Source: JBCCFX01 sp039029515 (GTDB taxonomy: Bacteria > Planctomycetota > Phycisphaerae > Phycisphaerales > SM1A02). From it: a DNA stretch of 29,631 nucleotides. Shown piece after piece: positions 24,014 through 29,631 of this stretch. Below the pieces are notes generated by a model. That model was given only the letters and a program-made list of their open reading frames with translations. It ran no database searches and had not been told where the DNA came from. The stretch is taken from contig JBCCFX010000018.1 of the NCBI GenBank assembly GCA_039029515.1, positions 1 through 29,631 on the forward strand. The letters run 5' to 3'. Every line of letters starts with the position of its first letter. The first letter of the stretch is position 1. Made by a program: the position numbers and the translations under genes.

Positions 24014-25339
24014 ATGGCTGACCATGCATCATCACAACCGGTCGATGCGCATCAGCTCGGCAAATCCGGCGACACCATCGCCAATGCCGCGCTGCTTGTT
24101 GCGGTCCTCGGCGTCGCCGCGTCGCTGCTGATTGGCGCTCTTGGTGACGGCGGTTGGGACCGACTCGAACAGTCGTATCTCACCGCGTTCATCTTCGTGA
24201 CCACCATCTCGCTCGGTGCGCTGTTCTGGACGATGATCCAGCACGCAACCCGCGCCGGCTGGGGCGTCGTATCACGCCGGGTCTGCGAGAACGTCGCAGG
24301 CAACCTCACCGTGCTCGTGCCGATCCTGTTCATCCCGGTCCTGATCGCCATGTGGTTCGGCCATCTGTATCACCACTGGAGTGATCCGGCACTGGTCGAC
24401 CCGAACTCGTCGTACTACGACCCGGTGATTGATCACAAGTCGCCGTACCTGAACAAGCCGTTTTGGGTCTTCCGTGCGATTCTGTTCCTCGGTATCTGGT
24501 CATTCCTGGCATGGTTCTTCCGCCGACATTCGGTGGATCAGGACGCGACCGGCGATGTCGCGCATACGCATCGCATGCAGGCGCTCGCGCCGGTCGGCCT
24601 TGTGTTGTTCGCGCTGACGTTGACGTTTGCGAGCATCGACTGGGTGAAGTCGATCAACTCGCACTGGTTCAGCACTATGTTCGGCGTGTACTTCTTTGCG
24701 GCGGCCTGCACCGGATTCTTCAGCGTGCAGATCATCGCTGTGTTTCTGCTCCAGAAAGCCGGCAAGCTCAAAGAATTCACGGTCGAGCACTATCAGGATG
24801 CGGGCAAATTGCTCTTCGCGTTCGGCATGGTGTTCTGGGCGTACATCGCATTCAGCCAGTACGTGCTGATCTGGTATGCGAACCTGCCGGAAGAAACGAC
24901 CTGGTACGGCGCGCGCATGCTGGGTGGCTGGCAGGGTGTGACGATCTTCCTGCTGCTGGCGCATTTCATCGTGCCGTTCGTCCTGTTCATCTCGAAGTGG
25001 CCGAAGCGATTCGCGCCGACCGCGGTGATCATGGCAGGATGGATGCTGTTGATCCACTACATCGATATGTACTGGCTCGTCATGCCAATGACGCCGCCGA
25101 GTGCGATGTGGAATGAAGCGGGCGAATCATTCTCGAATCTGCGCGTGATTACCGATGCGGCGATCGCCGCGGGTGATGAGAAGTACGCCGGTTTCAGTCC
25201 GTCGCTGATGGACCTCACCTGCCTGCTCGCGTTGGGCGGCCTGATGGTGAACGTGACGATTCGACGATTCGCCTCCGCGGCCCTGCACCCGGTGCACGAC
25301 CCGCGACTGCACGAATCCCTGGCCTTCGAGAATATGTGA
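24014..25339 (+). CDS. actF: ACIII subunit ActF, NrfD-like membrane protein
   Basis: This 441-residue integral membrane protein has about ten helices and is homologous in fold to ActC. Typical segments are LFWTMIQHATRAGWGVVSRR near 70-95, a PYLNKPFWVFRAILFLGIW stretch before a helix, FASIDWVKSINSHWFSTMFG, YWKYIAF-like FWAYIAFSQYVLIWYANLPEE and a late IHYIDMYWLVMP. In known ACIII, ActF lacks the quinol site but may form a proton path with ActC. The ATG at 24014 lies 3 bases after actE. A small membrane-protein gene follows after 16 bases. Confidence 0.92.
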   Translation: MADHASSQPVDAHQLGKSGDTIANAALLVAVLGVAASLLIGALGDGGWDRLEQSYLTAFIFVTTISLGALFWTMIQHATRAGWGVVSRRVCENVAGNLTVLVPILFIPVLIAMWFGHLYHHWSDPALVDPNSSYYDPVIDHKSPYLNKPFWVFRAILFLGIWSFLAWFFRRHSVDQDATGDVAHTHRMQALAPVGLVLFALTLTFASIDWVKSINSHWFSTMFGVYFFAAACTGFFSVQIIAVFLLQKAGKLKEFTVEHYQDAGKLLFAFGMVFWAYIAFSQYVLIWYANLPEETTWYGARMLGGWQGVTIFLLLAHFIVPFVLFISKWPKRFAPTAVIMAGWMLLIHYIDMYWLVMPMTPPSAMWNEAGESFSNLRVITDAAIAAGDEKYAGFSPSLMDLTCLLALGGLMVNVTIRRFASAALHPVHDPRLHESLAFENM

Positions 25340-25355
25340 GTGGAGTGGCGTCACC

Positions 25356-25682
25356 GTGGTTGACCATTTTGAACACAACCCCAATGACCATGAAGATCCC
25401 GATACCAGTTCGACCTGGCTGATCGGCATCCTCAGCGTGGTGCTCTTCGTCATCACCTGTCTCGGCCTCATCACCGTGCTCTACCAGGCGCGCGATGCGG
25501 AGTTCGAGAACAAGGTCGTCGAAGCAGACTATCTCGAGATCGAGCAACTTCGATCCGAACAGTCCGGCCGCCTCGAAGGCCCCGCTTATCGGCTGATTGA
25601 AAAGGACGAAGGCACCGTTACCAACGAATCGATCGTCATACCCGTTGACGATGCGATCGACATCATTGCCTCGGAGTATTGA
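25356..25682 (+). CDS. Small one-helix membrane protein within the ACIII operon
   Basis: This 108-residue protein starts at GTG 25356 (TGGAG about 10 bases upstream; there is no Met codon nearby in frame). It has an acidic, His-containing N-terminus (VDHFEHNPNDHEDPD), one membrane helix at about 20-44, and an acidic C-terminal domain with EADYLEIEQLRSEQSGRL and a closing TNESIVIPVDDAIDIIASEY. I recognise no named family. Some act operons encode a small seventh subunit, ActG, at this position, so a subunit or assembly factor is plausible but unproven. Position between actF and sco, and tight spacing, argue it is a real gene of the respiratory unit. Confidence 0.7.
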   Translation: MVDHFEHNPNDHEDPDTSSTWLIGILSVVLFVITCLGLITVLYQARDAEFENKVVEADYLEIEQLRSEQSGRLEGPAYRLIEKDEGTVTNESIVIPVDDAIDIIASEY

Positions 25683-25728
25683 TCTCACGGCCCACCGCGC
25701 CTTCAATGAGTTTGTGAAAACTGTCACG

Positions 25729-26634
25729 ATGTACCGACGATCACGACGACAGCCCGGCTTCTGGCGCACCGCACTCGCGGCGGTGACGTGCAGCGCGCTT
25801 GCGGCGTCGTCAGCCACGGCGCAACTTGATGCCGAGTATCCCGACGAGATGAAGGGTGTCGGCATTGACTCCAAGCTCAACGATCAGGTGCCGCTCGACC
25901 TGACGTTCCAGAATGAGGACGGCAAAGACGTCACGTTGCGCGAACTGCTCGACGACAAGCCGACGATCCTCACGCTGAATTACTATCAGTGTCCGATGCT
26001 GTGCACGCTTACGCTGAACGGCATGGTCGCGACCATGAACGAACTCGAGTGGTCTGCCGGCGAAGAGTTCAACATCATCACCGTGAGCTTCGTCGCAACA
26101 GAGGGGCCGGACCTCTCCAACGTGAAGAAGCGTGCCTATCTCACGCAGTACACACGTGAATCGGCGCAGGAAGGCTGGCACTTCCTCACCGGTGATCAGG
26201 CAAACATCGATGCGCTGACGAAGTCTGTCGGGTTCAACTACAAGTTCAATCCGAAGAACGGCGAGTGGATTCACACGTCGAGCCTGATCTACCTCACGCC
26301 CAAGGGACGCGTGTCGTTGTACATGCACGGCGTGAAATTCGAGAAACGCGATATGCGGCTTGCGCTTGTGCACGCATCGGAAGGCACGATCGGCACGTTC
26401 GCGGACAACTTCATGCTCTTCACCTGCTTCCGCTTCAATGCGGATGATGGCAGCTTCGTCCCCAGTGCATTCAAGATCATGCGAACGGGTGGAATGCTCA
26501 CGTTGGTGATCATGGCGATCGCCGGCGTGTACCTCTGGAAGAAGAGTCCGAAGATCGTCGTGGCGGAAGAGATGAACGAGATGACCGGCATGACTGGCTT
26601 CGCGCCGGCGGCGGATGGAGGTCTGAACGGATGA
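25729..26634 (+). CDS. sco: SCO1/SenC copper chaperone for cytochrome oxidase
   Basis: I start at ATG 25729 (301 residues), which exposes a basic signal peptide, MYRRSRRQPGFW then an Ala-rich core ending ATAQ near 32; a GTG five codons earlier is possible, and a longer frame to 25597 overlaps the previous gene. The thioredoxin-fold SCO domain carries the copper ligands Cys88 and Cys92 in QCPMLC and His182 in EWIHTSSLIYL. SCO proteins deliver copper to the CuA site of subunit II, which is encoded next. A C-terminal hydrophobic helix (MLTLVIMAIAGVYLWKK) gives a second anchor. The stop shares ATGA with coxB, so the two are translationally coupled. Confidence 0.92.
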   Translation: MYRRSRRQPGFWRTALAAVTCSALAASSATAQLDAEYPDEMKGVGIDSKLNDQVPLDLTFQNEDGKDVTLRELLDDKPTILTLNYYQCPMLCTLTLNGMVATMNELEWSAGEEFNIITVSFVATEGPDLSNVKKRAYLTQYTRESAQEGWHFLTGDQANIDALTKSVGFNYKFNPKNGEWIHTSSLIYLTPKGRVSLYMHGVKFEKRDMRLALVHASEGTIGTFADNFMLFTCFRFNADDGSFVPSAFKIMRTGGMLTLVIMAIAGVYLWKKSPKIVVAEEMNEMTGMTGFAPAADGGLNG

Positions 26635-27749
26635 CACTGATGACCGAATTGCTTCCGAGTATGAATGCCATGCTCGCACTCGAAATCCGCGGTTTTGGGA
26701 TGCCTGAACAGGCGTCGACCGTCGCGGCGGAAGTGGACTTCGTCTACAACTTCATCACGTGGCTGAGCATCTTCTTTTTCGTCGCCATCGTCGGCGTGAT
26801 GCTCTACTTCTGCGTGAAGTATCGACGCGGTCACGGCGACAACGTTCGCCACGCAGAACAGACGAGCACGCACAACACGCCGCTCGAAGTGACCTGGACG
26901 ATCATTCCGCTCCTCCTCGCGATCGGCATCTTCTATGTTGGCATGCGTGGATACCTAAACCTCAGAACTGTTCCCGCCAACGCGTATGAGATCGATGTCA
27001 CCGCGAAGAAGTGGAGCTGGGAATTCAACTACGACGATGAAGCCGGCTCGGCGACGACCGCTGCGCTGATCGTGCCGGTCAACCGCCCGGTCAAGCTCAA
27101 CATGATGTCGCTGGATGTTCTTCACTCATTGTTCATTCCGGCGTTCCGCGTGAAGCAGGACATCGTGCCCGGCCGTTTCACCTACCACTGGTTTGAAGCG
27201 ACTGAAGTTGGCGAGTACGACCTCTTCTGCACGGAGTACTGCGGGACGGGCCACTCCGACATGAACGCCAAGGTCATTGTCGTTGAGGAAGAAGAGTTCA
27301 AGGAACGCATCAAGGAAGAAGCGGAGTACATCAATCGGTACTACGAAGACAAGCTCCAGTGGGCCGGTCTTCGAATCTATCAGGGCCGCGGTTGTACGCA
27401 GTGTCACTCGCTCGACGGCAGCGAAGGCATTGGTCCTTCCTTCAAGCAGACGTATGAGATGTGGGGCGCGGAACGCGTGTTTGCGGATGGCACATCCGCG
27501 ATCGTCGACGAGAACTACATCATGTCGTCCCTTCGGAACCCGCAGGATCAGGTGGTGGCGAACTACGCCGGCGCGATGCCTGCACAGCAGTTCAAGTTGC
27601 GTGAGATGATCGCGGTCGCGCGGTTCATCAAATCGCTCAACGAGGTGACGGACGACGCCTGGGTCGGGCTCGAAGAGCCCGCAGATGCCCAGATGTCCAA
27701 GGAAGAAGCTGCAGAGGCGGCCGAACAAGCCGCGGCAGACGAAGGCTGA
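26631..27749 (+). CDS. coxB: Cytochrome c oxidase subunit II with fused cytochrome c (caa3 type)
   Basis: This 372-residue protein has two N-terminal membrane helices (about 40-62 and 88-108), a cupredoxin domain with the complete CuA site (His165, Cys200, Glu202, Cys204, His208, Met211) and WSWEF at 128-132, the usual electron-entry aromatic patch. A C-terminal cytochrome c domain follows, with CTQCH at 255-259 and axial Met316 in YAGAMPAQ. The fusion defines a caa3 oxidase. It takes electrons from ACIII and passes them through CuA to subunit I. The tail after residue 345 is acidic and Ala-rich. The start overlaps the sco stop as ATGA. Confidence 0.95.
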   Translation: MTLMTELLPSMNAMLALEIRGFGMPEQASTVAAEVDFVYNFITWLSIFFFVAIVGVMLYFCVKYRRGHGDNVRHAEQTSTHNTPLEVTWTIIPLLLAIGIFYVGMRGYLNLRTVPANAYEIDVTAKKWSWEFNYDDEAGSATTAALIVPVNRPVKLNMMSLDVLHSLFIPAFRVKQDIVPGRFTYHWFEATEVGEYDLFCTEYCGTGHSDMNAKVIVVEEEEFKERIKEEAEYINRYYEDKLQWAGLRIYQGRGCTQCHSLDGSEGIGPSFKQTYEMWGAERVFADGTSAIVDENYIMSSLRNPQDQVVANYAGAMPAQQFKLREMIAVARFIKSLNEVTDDAWVGLEEPADAQMSKEEAAEAAEQAAADEG

Positions 27750-27775
27750 ACGAACACGACACACGACGAGACCTG

Positions 27776-27832
27776 ATGCCGCTTCCCGGCACGCAGAGCA
27801 CCTGGCTGGATACCGACCATGACGACGATTGA
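27776..27832 (+). CDS. Possible 18-residue leader peptide overlapping the coxA start
   Basis: A short frame ATG 27776 to TGA 27832 encodes 18 residues, MPLPGTQSTWLDTDHDDD. It ends 14 bases inside coxA in another frame, an arrangement that allows translational coupling. coxA has only a weak ribosome site of its own (GGAT), which makes coupling attractive. However the ribosome site of the small frame is also weak, and short frames arise by chance. Confidence 0.25.
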   Translation: MPLPGTQSTWLDTDHDDD

Positions 27833-29549
27833 CGCCTCACGACCAACTGGCGGAATGGAACCGACACCCGGTTCGAATTACCTCAACCACTCCTCGGGAT
27901 TCCTCTCGTGGGCACTCACGCTGGACCACAAGCGCATCGGCCTGATGTACCTGGTCGCCGTGCTGTTGTCGTTCTTCGTCGGTGGTCTCGCGGCACTCGC
28001 AGTTCGTACCGAACTGATGCTGCCCGGCGAGACGATCATGGATCAGGACGCGTACAACCAGATGTTCACCCTGCACGGGGCGATCATGGTGTTCCTCGTC
28101 ATCATTCCCGCGGTTCCCGCGGCACTTGGCAACTTCGTGCTGCCGATCATGCTCGGCGCGAAGGACGTTGCGTTCCCGCGTCTGAACCTCGGTAGTTTCT
28201 ACCTGTGGATCTTCGGCGCGATCTTCTTCGTGTTTGCCTTGCTTCGCGGCGGCATCGATACCGGCTGGACGTTCTATACGCCGTACAGTTCGGACGCTGA
28301 AGTCGGTTCGCAGATGGGCGGCGCCGTCTGGGCGCTCATGGGCGTGTTCATCCTCGGGTTCAGCTCGATTTTCACCGGGTTGAACTTCATCGTGACGATC
28401 CAGCGTCTCCGTCCGCCGGGCATGACGTGGTTCCGCATGCCGCTGTTCCTCTGGTCGCTCTACGCGACGGCGCTGATTCAGGTGCTCGCGACGCCGGTCC
28501 TCGGCATCACCGTGCTGCTGCTGATGATGGAACGCATGTTCGGCATTGGCATCTTTGATCCCGCGCTCGGTGGCGACCCGGTGCTGTACCAGCACTTCTT
28601 CTGGTTCTACAGCCACCCCGCGGTGTACATCATGATTCTCCCCGCGATGGGCATCATCTCCGAGCTCATCTCGGTGCACAGTCACAAGCACATCTTCGGC
28701 TACAAGTTCATCGCCTTCAGTTCGGTCGCGATTGCGATCTTCGGCTTCCTCGTCTGGGGCCACCACATGTTCACGTCAGGTCAGTCAACGCTGATGACGG
28801 TCATGTTCTCGGCGATCACCTTCAGTGTGTCGATTCCATCGGCGATCAAGGTGTTCAACTGGCTGGCGACGATGTGGAAAGGTTCGATCAGCCTGAACAC
28901 GCCGATGCTCTACGCGCTCGGATTCATCTTCATCTTCGCGATCGGTGGTCTGACTGGCTTGCACCTCGGCACGCTCGCGACGGACATCCACCTGCACGAC
29001 ACGTACTTCGTCGTCGCGCACTTCCATTACGTGATGATGGGGTCGGCGTTGATCGCGATGATCGGCGGCCTGCATCACTGGTGGCCGAAGATGACCGGGA
29101 AGATGTACAACGAGAACCTCGGCCGAGTTGGCTTTGCGCTCGTGTTCTTCGGATTCAACGCGACGTTCTTCCCGCAGTTCGTGCTGGGCAGCATGGGTAT
29201 GCCACGACGCTACCACGACTACACGGGTGAGATCATCAAGGTCGACCCGGAACTGATTGACTTGTTCACAGCGCTGCACATGGCGTCGACTCTGGGGTCG
29301 TACATCATGGCGATCGGGTTCTTCCTGACCGCGGGCTACCTGATCATGTCGATGATCAACGGCAAGAAGGCTGCGGCGAACCCGTGGGGCGGTCGCAGTC
29401 TTGAGTGGCAGTGTTCATCACCGCCGCCGCACGATAACTTCTCGACGACCCCGACGGTCGGCGACTGCTACGACTTCAGCGTTCTGGAATGGGACGAAGA
29501 AACACAGGGATACACGTGGCGAGATGATGTCGCGCGACCGGGAACGTGA
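27819..29549 (+). CDS. coxA: Cytochrome c oxidase subunit I (A2-type heme-copper oxidase)
   Basis: This 576-residue, twelve-helix subunit I contains the low-spin heme and the heme-CuB oxygen-reduction centre. Ligands are present: His86 (low-spin heme), His266, His315 and His316 (CuB), the cross-linked Tyr270, His401 (high-spin heme) and His403 (low-spin heme). Helix VI reads YSHPAVY at 264-270. The YS pair in place of the usual proton-channel glutamate marks the A2 subfamily, as in Rhodothermus and Thermus caa3. D-channel Asp116 (GAKD) and K-channel Lys344 (PSAIK) are kept. After the last helix comes a 60-residue soluble tail with SPPPHDNF, normal for the family. The start at 27819 lies 69 bases after coxB. 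Confidence 0.96.
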   Translation: MTTIDASRPTGGMEPTPGSNYLNHSSGFLSWALTLDHKRIGLMYLVAVLLSFFVGGLAALAVRTELMLPGETIMDQDAYNQMFTLHGAIMVFLVIIPAVPAALGNFVLPIMLGAKDVAFPRLNLGSFYLWIFGAIFFVFALLRGGIDTGWTFYTPYSSDAEVGSQMGGAVWALMGVFILGFSSIFTGLNFIVTIQRLRPPGMTWFRMPLFLWSLYATALIQVLATPVLGITVLLLMMERMFGIGIFDPALGGDPVLYQHFFWFYSHPAVYIMILPAMGIISELISVHSHKHIFGYKFIAFSSVAIAIFGFLVWGHHMFTSGQSTLMTVMFSAITFSVSIPSAIKVFNWLATMWKGSISLNTPMLYALGFIFIFAIGGLTGLHLGTLATDIHLHDTYFVVAHFHYVMMGSALIAMIGGLHHWWPKMTGKMYNENLGRVGFALVFFGFNATFFPQFVLGSMGMPRRYHDYTGEIIKVDPELIDLFTALHMASTLGSYIMAIGFFLTAGYLIMSMINGKKAAANPWGGRSLEWQCSSPPPHDNFSTTPTVGDCYDFSVLEWDEETQGYTWRDDVARPGT

Positions 29550-29602
29550 GCCCGGCGTCAATGTCTCGTCACTGAAGATTCTGATACTCGGAAGGATTGG
29601 CC

Positions 29603-29631
29603 GTGTCTGAGCACCACGACCACGACCACGA
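29603..29631 (+). CDS. coxC: Start of a probable oxidase subunit III, cut by window edge
   Basis: A GTG at 29603 with GGAAGGA about 7 bases upstream opens a frame reading MSEHHDHDH before the sequence ends. Position directly after coxA makes subunit III the expected product, but only nine residues are seen, so identity rests on gene order. The beginning is histidine-rich, like the ActB and ActC tails. Confidence 0.55.

Noticed and set aside
27837..28766. Minus-strand frame of 309 codons antisense to coxA
   Set aside because: Same pattern: a charged, low-complexity product opposite a conserved membrane protein.
1..29631. tRNA, rRNA, CRISPR array, insertion sequence or prophage
   Set aside because: No cloverleaf, repeat-spacer pattern, transposase motif or terminal repeats were noticed on either strand, although a by-eye reading cannot fully exclude a tRNA.

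Overview
The window looks like chromosome of a high-GC planctomycete, most likely of the Phycisphaerae. This is inferred from three things: a complete alternative complex III (ACIII) operon joined to a caa3-type oxidase, two secreted proteins ending in a VPAPxALALL segment plus a run of arginines, and an AroD-AroE fusion. I see no rRNA, tRNA, CRISPR array, insertion sequence or phage gene. Coding density is high and codon use looks even throughout.

Left part (1-15383), housekeeping and accessory genes. A leftward three-gene unit (DUF2470 protein, 2-hydroxyacid dehydrogenase, Xaa-Pro aminopeptidase cut by the window edge) diverges from a rightward set: the fused 3-dehydroquinate dehydratase/shikimate dehydrogenase, the HslU protease ATPase and a cobalamin-binding-like protein. 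A leftward pair (EamA permease, DUF1573 membrane-anchored protein) converges on this set. Next come rightward clpB with a clear terminator, a secreted PEP-CTERM-like protein with a long structured leader and its own terminator, and an ankyrin-repeat protein. The ankyrin gene converges on leftward chorismate synthase and TatD. A second secreted PEP-CTERM-like gene, also leftward, has its own terminator.

Middle (15384-17215). A compact divergent control region holds two opposed promoter candidates flanking a perfect 19-bp palindrome. It separates the second secreted-protein gene from a 422-residue helix-turn-helix protein of unrecognised family. A 346-bp gap with a good sigma-70-like promoter then leads into the respiratory operon.

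Right part (17216-29631), one long respiratory operon: actA (pentaheme cytochrome c), actB (fused molybdopterin-oxidoreductase-like and FeS protein), actC, actD, actE (monoheme cytochrome c), actF, a small one-helix membrane protein, a SCO copper chaperone, coxB (CuA plus fused cytochrome c), coxA (A2-type subunit I with a YS motif) and the start of a coxC candidate. Together they would take electrons from quinol through ACIII hemes and FeS centres to the fused cytochrome c of subunit II, and on to oxygen. SCO would supply copper. Stop/start overlaps or tight spacing throughout suggest co-expression. Histidine-rich tails on ActB and ActC and at the start of the subunit III candidate are the oddest common feature of the operon.
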